Position numbers and translations under genes: made by a program. Below are positions 30,594 to 38,698 of a stretch of DNA of 52,400 bases, in pieces; the stretch's first letter is position 1, and the number at the start of each line of letters is the position of its first letter. The notes below the pieces were generated by a model, which was not told the origin of the DNA, did no database searches, and worked only from the letters and a program-made list of their open reading frames with translations. This stretch comes from a virus. The DNA lies in the IMG/VR virus record IMGVR_UViG_3300036389_000002, positions 1-52,400 of that record; one strand, 5' to 3'.

Positions 30594-30840
30594 ATTTCCT
30601 ATGCAATTTTCAAGGTTTGTTGCAGGCAGTTAGTTGTACAGTATCGTTGCGTTCAGTTGGTCAGTCGCTCGTCTGTTTAGTTGACTGCCTACAAAAATTA
30701 ATATAACGTACTTTAAAAAGTACCGTCAAGTCCTTTTCAAAGTACTTTTTTGTATAAAGTAAAAATACTCAAAAAATTTAGCCGCGAGAAGCGTCGCGGC
30801 TAAGATAATAATGTTGATATGAAAACAAGCAGGATGTTTT
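30594..30840. promoter_or_regulatory. divergent control region with GTACTTT operators
   Basis: Between the two divergent starts lie GTACTTT-AA-AAAGTAC (30708-30723) and AAAGTACTTT (30739-30748), which look like operator halves, and a hairpin AGCCGCGA/TCGCGGCT at about 30780-30801 in the plus-strand leader. The HTH protein of 30207-30593 is a natural candidate binder. Confidence 0.55.
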
Positions 30841-31227
30841 ATGTCATTTAGACCAGACCAACTACACCCTAATATTATCAAGATTACGCCTAGGCGCGGA
30901 ATCTTTGGTCAAAATCTTGCCGTTTGGTCAACTGGACATGATTATCCAATTGCCACTTTTATGTGGAATATCATCGCTTCTAAGGCTGCGTCAAACCAAG
31001 CTGAGATTGAACAGATAGTGCGAGCACGAATGGAGATTACTGGTGAAAATTTTTTGGAGGCTTATAATGCATTGGTTTTAGAATCTGGCATGTTTCGCTT
31101 ATCCGAAAATGAAAACACCAATGATACCTTGGTTATGAATGCGGAGCTAGTCCAAGCGATTCGAGATGCTGCTGCTGCCGAAGGAATAAGTACTGCGGAT
31201 TTTCTTAAACAGCGGCTAGGCTTGTAA
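30841..31227 (+). CDS. hypothetical protein
   Basis: A 128-residue protein with KITPRRGIFGQNLAVWSTG near the N-terminus, and a C-terminal VQAIRDAAAAEGISTADFLK that resembles an RHH- or Arc-type helix pair. Its transcript has a clear terminator at 31255-31287. Function unknown; divergent from the ATPase operon. Confidence 0.55.
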   Translation: MSFRPDQLHPNIIKITPRRGIFGQNLAVWSTGHDYPIATFMWNIIASKAASNQAEIEQIVRARMEITGENFLEAYNALVLESGMFRLSENENTNDTLVMNAELVQAIRDAAAAEGISTADFLKQRLGL

Positions 31228-31254
31228 AATAATTTATTTTCAGCACGATATTGC

Positions 31255-31287
31255 GGACTGCCTTTTTTTTATCAGCAGTCCTTTTTT
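31255..31287 (+). terminator. intrinsic terminator
   Basis: GGACTGC (31255-31261) pairs with GCAGTCC (31275-31281), followed by TTTTTT. Confidence 0.75.
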
Positions 31288-31368
31288 AACACTTAAAAAA
31301 AAGATGTGCATTTTGTCATAGAATGCACATTTGGTGGATATTAACAACTATCGTAAGTTCAGTCCTTC

Positions 31369-31390
31369 GTTACGGTAACGTTACGGTAAC
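31369..31390. repeat. 22-bp palindrome, copy 13
   Basis: Arms GTTACG and GGTAAC, core GTAACGTTAC. It overlaps the last codons and stop codon of 31381-31560. Confidence 0.9.
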
Positions 31391-31560
31391 CGAGGGCTAT
31401 TTTTTTCTGAGTGAGCAAATTCCTTATAAGTGATCCGAATGGATTCACGAACAAGATCCGTAATACTGCGCCCAGTTTTTTCGCTGACAGCAGCAAGAAG
31501 TTCCATCTCAATTTTTGCTAAATTGATTGTGAGTCGTTTACTAACCCATTGCTTTGACAT
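31381..31560 (-). CDS. small RHH-type regulator
   Basis: A 59-residue protein starting at ATG 31560 (MSKQWVSKRLTINLAKIEME), then LLAAVSEKTGRSITDLVRES. This is a ribbon-helix-helix pattern. Its stop codon lies in palindrome copy 13, so the palindrome is part of the gene end. It overlaps the preceding gene by 20 bp. Confidence 0.6.
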   Translation of the reverse strand: MSKQWVSKRLTINLAKIEMELLAAVSEKTGRSITDLVRESIRITYKEFAHSEKNSPRLP

Positions 31561-31800
31561 GTGTTTCCTGCTCCATTTCGTGTATATTATGTATTGCGCG
31601 GAGAACTGTGCCATTTTGTTTAAATAGCTGAAAAAAACCACTGTAATTAGTACCAAGATAGAAGATTCTAGACCCTGGCACGGGTTTATCACTAGTTGTG
31701 CCGTCTGCGTTGATGAATGCGATGCGATCGCAATCCACAAAAAAGCACTCTCGCGTTAGCAATTTAAAGCCATCGCTGTCACCTTTACCTAGGACTAAAC
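31541..31800 (-). CDS. hypothetical protein, 3' part of a probably frameshifted gene
   Basis: The frame encodes at least 73 residues from TTG 31762 (MLTRECFFVDCDRIAFINAD) to 31541 and is open upstream to about 31840 (NTARTSLGLVLGKGDSDG). No good start is present, so it may be the C-terminal part of the gene beginning at 31911, joined by a frameshift. No family recognised. Confidence 0.4.
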
Positions 31801-31911
31801 CTAAGGAAGTTCTGGCAGTGTTGAAAAATGCGCCGGAAGCCTACACCTATCTGAGTACAGATAAGGTGTAGGTAGTTCACAAGATGTAAGAACCTCAAAA
31901 TCCGTAGGCAT
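31801..31911 (-). pseudogene. 5' part of the frameshifted gene
   Basis: ATG 31911 opens a 36-codon frame (MPTDFEVLTSCELPTPYLYS and a short tail) that ends near the open upstream part of 31541-31800, in another frame. Position 2 bp after 31914-32138 suggests it belongs to the helicase operon. The two parts may be one gene of about 120 codons with a single frame change. Confidence 0.35.
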
Positions 31912-31913
31912 CG

Positions 31914-32138
31914 TTATTTTGCTCCCCATGCATTAATTAATTCTTCAAGCACTTTTAATTCAGCGGCAAGTCTAGAAACCTCGCTGGACACTGATCTCAT
32001 GGCTTGACCAACCGTAAAATAATCGCCATCTTCGTTAATAGCTTTTAACTCTCTAGCGATCATGCTTCCCAAATTTTGCAACTCTCGCTTGTACTCTCTA
32101 AGAGTTGCTTTTCTTTTGTTACTAACTGGTAAATCCAT
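31914..32138 (-). CDS. small helical protein after the helicase
   Basis: A 74-residue protein. Its start abuts the helicase stop, so it is coupled to it. The sequence is helical and charged (REYKRELQNLGSMIARELKA, VSSEVSRLAAELKVLEELI). It could assist the helicase, but no family is recognised. Confidence 0.55.
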   Translation of the reverse strand: MDLPVSNKRKATLREYKRELQNLGSMIARELKAINEDGDYFTVGQAMRSVSSEVSRLAAELKVLEELINAWGAK

Positions 32139-34859
32139 CTAACAAAGCTCTAATTGCATAGAAATAACTGGCACAGAAAGCGTTTCTGAGGTATTAGGCA
32201 ACTTACTCCAATCAATGTCCTCTAATATGGCAATGCCACCTACATTGTCATAAACTGGTCTATTCGGGAGAAAGTAAAGCTTTTCTTTTGACCTGGTTAT
32301 AGCAACATATACCAAATTCTCTTCTTGTATTTCTTGGTTAGAATCATCCCGCTCTGGCGGCAATTCATCACTTGCAATCAGCCAGACAGTCTGTGCTTCG
32401 TCACCTTTGGCTCTGTGGATTGTAGAAAGGATAACACACTCAGACGTAGAATCCACAACAAAAAGTTCCAGGATGCGATCGCAGAACTGATGAATAGTTG
32501 CACACTGATTGCCAAAAGAATCATAACAAGACTGCAACGCATGAGCAGTGTCGGTCATGGTGTCCGCCATCAAATCATCGTCTGCATTTTCAATTGCAGA
32601 CTCAAGCCACTCATGCAAATGATAAGTAAATCGTGCCATTGGGTGATGCCCAAGAACATCCTGCGCCGTTGAACACAAACCTTCTGCAATATCTTTGCCC
32701 CTAATTTGCGCTTTAACGCCTCTCAACACCAAGTCAATGCAGGTTCGTACCAGTGGTGCGGTCATTCGGCTAAGGATCAAATCGTCGGCACGCACGTTCT
32801 CATAAAAGAATGCGTGGTCAATCGTCTGCATAACTCCTTTGATCGCATCTGGCTTAGCCTGAATGTATGGTATAATTTGCCGTGCCAGTTCAATGTGTGA
32901 ACTTGGACATCGATAAGAAACAGGCAAAGGTAACTGTACGCAATTGAATTCACTTCTAAGCATAGGAAAAGCATCCGCAAGCGCACCAGCAAAGCTAAAA
33001 ATAGATTGTCTTTCATCACCCACAACAATTATGCGTGCGCCATCTTGTACAAACTTCCTATACAAAGACTGCATAACTGCATTGGTATCTTGGGCTTCAT
33101 CTACCATCAAAATCTGGACTTTGCCTAATGGGGATAGCTGCCACTGATGAGGTATGTACAACAAGTCGTCAAAATCGAAAATTGCTTTTTCGCTGGCTTG
33201 TTTGTTGCCCTTGATTATGCAATCCATCGCTAACTTAATTGCAAAGAATTTTAAATTCCCAGGAATAACAACTCCATACTCTCTAAGCGCTTCTGCTATT
33301 TCTCGAAATTTAAAGACTGGCAAAGCAATTCTAATAATGTGGCATACGCTGTAGATTGCTTTTGTTAAACTTCTGAGCGCTTTTTCGTCTGAATTATTGA
33401 AAGAATAATCTGCTGTTCCTTGTGATATTTCGCGGATCATGTTTTGAATAGCAGAGTGCGCTAGCTTCCAATACTTATCGTTATCAATTAACAAACCTCC
33501 TTCAAAGCTATGAGTTGCTTTCATACACATTGCATACCCATAGCCGTGTGCCGTCCCTACCTTTACTCTACTTGGCACTTCCTTTTCTAGCTTGTCAGCG
33601 ACCGATTTGTTAAAACAAAAGATTCTGATTTTTGTGTTGCTGGGTAGCCAGTGAACTATTCCCTTGAGAGTTGAAGTATTATGAGTAACGGTAAAATCAG
33701 ACAACAAAAATCTCCCGTTTCCATCAAGAGTAAATCCAAAATATTCACCCTTACCAATTGGCTCTACTGTAATACCTGTACGCAAAACATCCTTGCATTG
33801 TTTGCGCTTTGGCACTTGTCTGTACAAAGATGGAATCAGAGAAACATCACCACTGATAGTAATTCTGTAATAGTTCCTTGGTTCACTCCATCCTGCAAGC
33901 TTAACCGATTTGATTGAACTATAAGCAGCAAACCCAAGGGAGCGAGCCAAAAAAAGGATATCTTTGTTTAATTGAGCGTACTTGGTGACAATCTCGTAGT
34001 ATCCACTGTGGTAATAACCATCTGTGTCTAATAACCCAGCTAACAATTTAAGTCGATTAACTCTGCTAGCGACTAAATATTCATGAGGTATCTGCTTTTG
34101 AAAATCTTCACTAACAAAATCATGCAACACTTGCTTCAAATAATTAGATTCGTACTTGCCGCGCTTATAGCCTTCAGTAAACTTGAATCTAACTCGAATG
34201 CAATTACCTTTTTGTGGCACATGAGTTGTCTCTAACCCATACCGTAAAGCGATCGCATCACAATATCTAATCACCTCTTGATTATTATCTGTTATCACTA
34301 TTGCACCAGATGAATTAGGCTTGACCACGTCCCCATCACCTAGCCATAATCCACAAAAATAAGGGTCTAAAGGCAGTTCTTCTGGGTCTTCAAAATCAAC
34401 ACCAACTCTAATTTGCTTCCAGTATCTGCGAAATCTTTCCTCCGAAGCTAAATATTCTGGTAAAGAGATATCAAACACCTCGTTATCTCCTATTTTCCGT
34501 CCGTAACCAGTAATCGCAGATCGACGTGAATTAACTAAAGTCAGAATGTGCTGTGAATTACAAACCCAAGAGTCACCTTTAACTGGGGTAATTTTGTACA
34601 ATTCATCAACCCCAAATGTTACACCTTGAACGCGGCGCAATGTGCCATCGTCGCCCATAAGTGCATAACCGTTTTTAACGTCTTCAACATTAATAGAAAA
34701 ACCATTGTACATCAACACTTTGGTTCCTCTTCCCAAACACTTCCCAGACCCGGCGCAGGCTTGCACTGCAATGTTGCGATCGCCTTGAACAACCTCTCTA
34801 AACACATCGCGCTGATATTTTGACCAGGCAAAATTACGGTAATAATTTCTATCTTTCAT
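32139..34859 (-). CDS. UvrD/Rep-like superfamily 1 helicase with an intein in the Walker A motif
   Basis: A 906-residue precursor. The spliced helicase (about 552 residues) has motif I ACAGSGK/TST, motif II MVDEAQDTN, motif III VVGDERQSIFSFAGA, a VILSTIHRAKGDEAQ block, and VYVAITRSKEKLYF near the C-terminus. It would unwind DNA during replication or recombination. An intein of 354 residues (41-394) separates the P-loop Lys from the following Thr, so the enzyme is inactive until splicing. AAGGGGAAAC precedes the ATG, and palindrome copy 14 is 11 bp further upstream. Confidence 0.9.
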   Translation of the reverse strand: MKDRNYYRNFAWSKYQRDVFREVVQGDRNIAVQACAGSGKCLGRGTKVLMYNGFSINVEDVKNGYALMGDDGTLRRVQGVTFGVDELYKITPVKGDSWVCNSQHILTLVNSRRSAITGYGRKIGDNEVFDISLPEYLASEERFRRYWKQIRVGVDFEDPEELPLDPYFCGLWLGDGDVVKPNSSGAIVITDNNQEVIRYCDAIALRYGLETTHVPQKGNCIRVRFKFTEGYKRGKYESNYLKQVLHDFVSEDFQKQIPHEYLVASRVNRLKLLAGLLDTDGYYHSGYYEIVTKYAQLNKDILFLARSLGFAAYSSIKSVKLAGWSEPRNYYRITISGDVSLIPSLYRQVPKRKQCKDVLRTGITVEPIGKGEYFGFTLDGNGRFLLSDFTVTHNTSTLKGIVHWLPSNTKIRIFCFNKSVADKLEKEVPSRVKVGTAHGYGYAMCMKATHSFEGGLLIDNDKYWKLAHSAIQNMIREISQGTADYSFNNSDEKALRSLTKAIYSVCHIIRIALPVFKFREIAEALREYGVVIPGNLKFFAIKLAMDCIIKGNKQASEKAIFDFDDLLYIPHQWQLSPLGKVQILMVDEAQDTNAVMQSLYRKFVQDGARIIVVGDERQSIFSFAGALADAFPMLRSEFNCVQLPLPVSYRCPSSHIELARQIIPYIQAKPDAIKGVMQTIDHAFFYENVRADDLILSRMTAPLVRTCIDLVLRGVKAQIRGKDIAEGLCSTAQDVLGHHPMARFTYHLHEWLESAIENADDDLMADTMTDTAHALQSCYDSFGNQCATIHQFCDRILELFVVDSTSECVILSTIHRAKGDEAQTVWLIASDELPPERDDSNQEIQEENLVYVAITRSKEKLYFLPNRPVYDNVGGIAILEDIDWSKLPNTSETLSVPVISMQLELC
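33678..34739 (-). other. intein with LAGLIDADG endonuclease (in the helicase)
   Basis: Splice signs: first residue Cys after ACAGSGK, ending VTHN followed by Thr. Two LAGLIDADG-like helices are visible: PYFCGLWLGDGDV and LKLLAGLLDTDGYY. Block B is probably VCNSQHILTLV (Hint His). The endonuclease residues look intact, so homing activity is possible. Confidence 0.9.
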
Positions 34860-34870
34860 GTTTCCCCTTG

Positions 34871-34892
34871 GTTACCGTAAAGTTACGGTAAC
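34871..34892. repeat. 22-bp palindrome, copy 14
   Basis: Arms GTTACC and GGTAAC, core GTAAAGTTAC. It lies directly upstream of the helicase ribosome site. Confidence 0.9.
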
Positions 34893-34908
34893 CAGAAAGT
34901 ACGTCTAA

Positions 34909-35130
34909 TTATTCGTGAATTAAAGCAATCAAGTGCTTTGCAAATGCAGCTCCTACCTCAGCACGATACTTTTTTCCACTTGCCATAGTAATAAGCAAAA
35001 AAGTTTTATCTTGGTCTTCATAAGAGGAGCCGCATTTATTGCCTGGTAACTGGCAAATGGAGCAGATCATATCAAGATTAACTGTTAAGTTTTTGCTGAT
35101 TTTGTACGTTGCATTCGCTCTCTTGGGCAA
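34909..35130 (-). CDS. hypothetical small protein
   Basis: A 73-residue protein from TTG 35130; no earlier ATG is in frame and the ribosome site is poor, so the start is uncertain. CSICQLPGNKCG suggests a small metal-binding loop. A TGGGCA/TGCCCA palindrome (35124-35140) lies over the start. Confidence 0.4.
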   Translation of the reverse strand: MPKRANATYKISKNLTVNLDMICSICQLPGNKCGSSYEDQDKTFLLITMASGKKYRAEVGAAFAKHLIALIHE

Positions 35131-35140
35131 TGTATGCCCA
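35124..35140. promoter_or_regulatory. ATGCCC/GGGCAT-type operator
   Basis: TGGGCA and TGCCCA halves around ATGTA, at the start of 34909-35130. Same half-sites as the early promoters; TTGACA lies 24-30 bp further upstream on the minus strand. Confidence 0.4.
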
Positions 35141-35269
35141 CAATTTCACATTTTTATAAAGAATGTCAACCATCTATTGACGTTTTCTCTTTGCGGTGTT
35201 TCTATTGTGTGTGTGGGGCTATTAGTCTACAAAAAGTATATTGATAGGCTGTCACATGCATCTTTTCTG

Positions 35270-35291
35270 GTTATCGTAAAATTACGCTAAC
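35270..35291. repeat. 22-bp palindrome, copy 15
   Basis: Arms GTTATC and GCTAAC, core GTAAAATTAC. It overlaps the stop codon of 35287-36168. Confidence 0.85.
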
Positions 35292-36168
35292 CAGCAGATG
35301 CAGTATTTTTAACTTCATGAAACCAAGCCAACACGCCTTCTCCCCAGCGTTGCCCAGCAGCCTCAAAATTGGTCACCTTGTCTTGGTAACTTTGTGCTGC
35401 CAACTGTCTGGTGTAGTAAATTCCTTGGCTGAATCCAAAGTCGCCAGCCATGTCATAAACTAACTTTCTGAGTTTGTCGGGTGCTAAGTGCCCAGGCTGC
35501 TCGCCTCCATAAGCACGGCACTGAGCCACAATCCATGCTGGTTCGTGTCCTGAGATTGCGCGAAGTCTTTTAATAAAAGCATTGTGCTGTGGATACAGGA
35601 CCTGCTTTGGTTGCACAAAAGGGAGGATATTCTTAGGTTTTGACGCATCAAATTTCTCTAAAATCATTTGAGCGCACGGTAGCAGTTGCTCACTTTCTAC
35701 GAGTGGCGCTTTGATGTAATTAGGCGCGTACACTCTGCACCACACAATGCTTTCATCGTCCCCAGGTACAAAAGCAAGAGTAAGCAATTGTTCAGAAATA
35801 TTTTCTATTGCCAGCAAGCTTCCAAGTAAAGATTTAGAAAAGCAAGTATCAAGTCCGGACGACAATACATAGGCGTCATCTCCTGCTTGCAAAGTGATAT
35901 TTAACTTTTCTGTCTCTTTGTTCCGCCTCATAACTTTATCTACCGCTACGTGGATGATATATCCGGTAAAACTCTTCTGTTTCATAATCACCTGTTGATT
36001 TTTGGAGTCCAGCTTGTAAAGGCAATCATTTCCGTTGCGACCAACAAACACCCACTCTTTGAGACCTGGAGGGCGATCATTGAAGCCCAGCGATCGCTTG
36101 CTGGTGCTTTCTACCAATTGCTTGAGTAGTTTATTCTGCTCGCTTAAAAGCTTTATAAGTTCTTCCAT
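35287..36168 (-). CDS. hypothetical protein, possibly nucleic-acid-linked
   Basis: A 293-residue protein. Residues 1-25 are helical (EELIKLLSEQNKLLKQLVES). A beta-rich middle (about 35-150) includes LKEWVFVGRNGNDCLYKLD, LNITLQAGDDAYVLSSG and TLAFVPGDDESIVWCRVYA. The C-terminus is helical. Beta-rich folding and linkage to the helicase region make an ssDNA-binding or recombination role possible, but no motif confirms it. It is divergent from the RHH gene at 36298 across the operator at 36212-36241. Confidence 0.45.
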   Translation of the reverse strand: MEELIKLLSEQNKLLKQLVESTSKRSLGFNDRPPGLKEWVFVGRNGNDCLYKLDSKNQQVIMKQKSFTGYIIHVAVDKVMRRNKETEKLNITLQAGDDAYVLSSGLDTCFSKSLLGSLLAIENISEQLLTLAFVPGDDESIVWCRVYAPNYIKAPLVESEQLLPCAQMILEKFDASKPKNILPFVQPKQVLYPQHNAFIKRLRAISGHEPAWIVAQCRAYGGEQPGHLAPDKLRKLVYDMAGDFGFSQGIYYTRQLAAQSYQDKVTNFEAAGQRWGEGVLAWFHEVKNTASAG

Positions 36169-36211
36169 CTGTTTTCTTGGCTAAGTGGTTCCATATTACC
36201 GTTGCTGCCTT

Positions 36212-36241
36212 CACGTGTCAATGTGGGCATATTGACACGTG
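36212..36241. promoter_or_regulatory. perfect inverted-repeat operator
   Basis: CACGTGTCAAT (36212-36222) and ATTGACACGTG (36231-36241) around GTGGGCAT. The right arm contains the TTGACA of the plus-strand promoter (36232-36237), so binding would block it. Likely site for the RHH protein encoded at 36298. Confidence 0.7.
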
Positions 36242-36297
36242 CGCCAAGATGAGAAATAATTATGTTAATGTGGTCATAGACAGTATCTAAAAAAAGT

Positions 36298-36528
36298 ATG
36301 GCATTAAAACAAATTACAGTCCGCCCAAGTTTAGCGGAATACAAAGCCCTTGAAAACTGGCGAATATTAAATGAACAGCCCACGGAATCGGCTGCAATGT
36401 CTGAGTTGCTACGTAGGTTTTTCGACGGAGGCTACAGAAGAAGCTCAAAATATCGCATAACCAAAGTCAGAAAGGAGCTAGAGGCATTATTATCTGAGTC
36501 TTCTAAAGCAAAAAAAAATAACACTTAA
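36298..36528 (+). CDS. RHH-type transcription regulator
   Basis: A 76-residue protein. Residues 1-50 (MALKQITVRPSLAEYKALEN, ESAAMSELLRRFFDGGY) fit a ribbon-helix-helix fold: a short beta strand (QITVRP), then two helices. The tail is basic. A large perfect inverted repeat at its promoter suggests self-repression and repression of the divergent 35287-36168 gene. Confidence 0.6.
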   Translation: MALKQITVRPSLAEYKALENWRILNEQPTESAAMSELLRRFFDGGYRRSSKYRITKVRKELEALLSESSKAKKNNT

Positions 36529-36557
36529 TTTAATAATTTATACAAGGAGGCACTAAA

Positions 36558-36857
36558 ATGAATACACGTAAATCCACAAAAGAACCAAACCCGTTAAAAC
36601 CTAAAGTACAAGGATTAACTTACGCAGAACAGCAAACCAGAAAGCTAAGGATAGCTGCATATGTAGATGAAGATCTATTAGCGCAGCTAGATGATTGGTG
36701 CAAACAAAATAACAAGGATCGCGGTGCCGCAATGCGTTATATTATGCGTACCATGCTAAATGTTCAAGATAATGCGGATGATACTGCTGTTAACCAATGT
36801 ATTTCTATATTGGAAGAATTGACAGATCGCATCCGCTTATCGAACGCGACCTGCTAA
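36558..36857 (+). CDS. RHH-like DNA-binding protein
   Basis: A 99-residue protein with AAYVDEDLLAQLDDWCKQNN, then KDRGAAMRYIMRTML (RHH pattern, about 34-68) and an acidic C-terminus. AAGGAGG lies upstream. It is the second small DNA-binding protein in tandem and may act with the one at 36298. Confidence 0.55.
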   Translation: MNTRKSTKEPNPLKPKVQGLTYAEQQTRKLRIAAYVDEDLLAQLDDWCKQNNKDRGAAMRYIMRTMLNVQDNADDTAVNQCISILEELTDRIRLSNATC

Positions 36858-36917
36858 AAATCGTTAAACATTCAAGTGTAAGTCGTTAATTTCTATTTAA
36901 CCATAGAGTTCCGCCTG

Positions 36918-36939
36918 GTTGCAGTAACGTTACGGTAAC
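36918..36939. repeat. 22-bp palindrome, copy 16
   Basis: Arms GTTGCA and GGTAAC, core GTAACGTTAC. It lies after 36558-36857 in a gap that ends with the terminator-like hairpin. Confidence 0.85.
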
Positions 36940-36980
36940 AAGGGGGATTTTTTTTGGATGTAGAATATGTTGATACGACA

Positions 36981-37007
36981 AAGCGCAGTACTTATGGCAC
37001 TGCGCTT
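36981..37007. terminator. bidirectional-looking hairpin
   Basis: AAGCGCAGT (36981-36989) pairs with ACTGCGCTT (36999-37007); an A-rich run follows. It can end transcripts from the left. The rest of 36858-37176 holds a G/C-rich stretch (37050-37170) that may be the left end of the TnpB unit. Confidence 0.55.
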
Positions 37008-37176
37008 GAAAAAAAGGAAGTAAAATTATGATTAATATTGAATTTTTGTAGCAGCAGCCCCGCGCTCTACCCGAAGGGTGAGCGTCGGGAAGAATGCGAG
37101 CAAGGTGAGGAGGGTGGGTCAAGCAATGCCGAAAGAAAGTCGCGCGAGTGCGACCCACGCCGACGAGACGAGCAAC

Positions 37177-37308
37177 TCACTCCGGTAATGAACGAATAAA
37201 TTCCCGCAAAACATCCGTGATGGATCTTCCGGTTTTTTGGCAATAGGAATCCAGTCGATCTTTTTCGGTCTTAGGGAGTCGAATCTGGATTGTTTCTTTG
37301 CTAAACAT
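37177..37308 (-). CDS. small RHH protein divergent to TnpB
   Basis: A 43-residue protein (MFSKETIQIRLPKTEKDRLD, then SYCQKTGRSITDVLREFIRS). It has an RHH pattern of the kind often found divergent from TnpB in cyanobacterial IS200/IS605-type units, where it may control tnpB. Starts 55 bp from the TnpB start on the other strand. Confidence 0.6.
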   Translation of the reverse strand: MFSKETIQIRLPKTEKDRLDSYCQKTGRSITDVLREFIRSLPE

Positions 37309-37363
37309 AATTGCGATGTATGGATATATGCACTACAATGCTATCACAGCATTCATTTTTCCC

Positions 37364-38587
37364 ATGCGAACCGCCTACCAGTACCGATTACGTCTGACGA
37401 AGTTGCAACAATCCACAATTGATCAATGGATTGAACTTGCTCGTCGTCAATACAACTATCGGCTGGCAGAGCGGTTCAAGTGGTACGAACAAAATCGCTG
37501 TGATGTTGATGCATGCCCCCTCATTTGCCACTTAAGCGAGTTGAAAGATCGTCCCGATTTCTATGCTCAGAAACGGGACTTGGTGAACTCTAAAAAGCTG
37601 TTTCCTGAATACAAAGACCTTCCGTCTCACACCTTGCAAGATGTTATTGCACGGGTAGAGAAAGCTTTTGACCGATGGTTAAGCGGTGATAGTAACGGCT
37701 CTCGTTGCGGTAAGCCACGATTCAAGGGACAAGGACGATTTCGTTCAATTGCATTCCCAGATCCAGTCAAACCAGAACACATCAACGGGCGGTTTATTCA
37801 ACTTCCAAAAATTGGCAAGCTGAAAATGATTCAGCACCGTCCTTTACCTGATGGCTTCAAGGTGAAGACGGCTGCAATTATCAAAAAAGTAGACGGATAT
37901 TACATCACGTTGTCGCTTCAAGAGTCGTCTGTTCCCGTTCTTACTCCTGATGCCCCAACACTGAAAAACACCATTGGCATCGACGTGGGATTAAAGTCGT
38001 TTCTGGTAGACGATTCAGGGGAAGAAATAGAAATTTCTCAGCATTATCGCAAAGCAGAAAAGTATCTAAAGCGAGTACAGCGTTCACTTTCCCGCAAAAA
38101 GAAGGGGTCTAATCGTCGCAAGAAAGCGATTAAGCGAGTTGCCAAAGCTCATTTAAAAGTCAGCAACAAACGGAAAGACTTTCATTACAAAGCCGCTCAG
38201 AAGCTTTTACAACAAGGAAAACACGTTGCTCATGAAAAACTAAATATTAAAGGTCTAGCCAAGTCTCGACTTGCAAAATCAGTTAACGACGCTGGATGGG
38301 GTCAATTCTTGCAAATTCTTTCAATCAAAGCTGAAAAAGCTGGATTGCTTGCAATTGCTGTACCTCCTGGTGGCACTTCTCAAAATTGCTCTGGATGCGG
38401 TATAAAAGTTCCGAAAGAACTGAAGGACAGAATTCACGCTTGTCCTCAATGCGGACTGACGCTTGACCGTGACCACAATGCAGCGATTAATATCAAGTAT
38501 TTGGCGGTAGGGCATTCCGTCAATAAAGCTCATCTAACGTCCGAAGCAATAGCTGGAGTCGATGAGAAGCCCGCTCTGTATGCGTAA
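37364..38587 (+). CDS. tnpB: TnpB, RNA-guided nuclease of IS200/IS605-type elements
   Basis: A 407-residue protein starting at ATG 37364 (MRTAYQYRLRLTKLQ); the frame is open upstream. Active-site parts of the RuvC fold are intact: Asp in NTIGIDVGLKSF, Glu in VAHEKLNIKGLA, Asp in LDRDHNAAINIKY, and the four Cys of the zinc finger (NCSGCGIK, ACPQCG). TnpB proteins cut DNA guided by an RNA made from the element's right end. No TnpA is nearby, so the unit is non-autonomous or a domesticated copy. The right end lies within 38588-38690. Confidence 0.9.
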   Translation: MRTAYQYRLRLTKLQQSTIDQWIELARRQYNYRLAERFKWYEQNRCDVDACPLICHLSELKDRPDFYAQKRDLVNSKKLFPEYKDLPSHTLQDVIARVEKAFDRWLSGDSNGSRCGKPRFKGQGRFRSIAFPDPVKPEHINGRFIQLPKIGKLKMIQHRPLPDGFKVKTAAIIKKVDGYYITLSLQESSVPVLTPDAPTLKNTIGIDVGLKSFLVDDSGEEIEISQHYRKAEKYLKRVQRSLSRKKKGSNRRKKAIKRVAKAHLKVSNKRKDFHYKAAQKLLQQGKHVAHEKLNIKGLAKSRLAKSVNDAGWGQFLQILSIKAEKAGLLAIAVPPGGTSQNCSGCGIKVPKELKDRIHACPQCGLTLDRDHNAAINIKYLAVGHSVNKAHLTSEAIAGVDEKPALYA

Positions 38588-38698
38588 GCATCAGAGTCGG
38601 GAGTATGTCACTGAATTGACGATAAGAGCAAGCTCGTTTGCAAAATCAACAATTCAGACTATTAATCACATTAAATATTACATAGAATAGATTATATA

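Larger units (their letters stand above)
37030..38690 (+). mobile_element. TnpB unit (RHH gene, tnpB, possible guide RNA at the right end)
   Basis: It combines the small divergent RHH gene and tnpB. Ends are not exact: the left G/C-rich part begins near 37040, and the right side holds TGAATTG...CAATTCA (about 38613-38657), which may form the element's terminal hairpin or the guide RNA scaffold. Confidence 0.5.
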
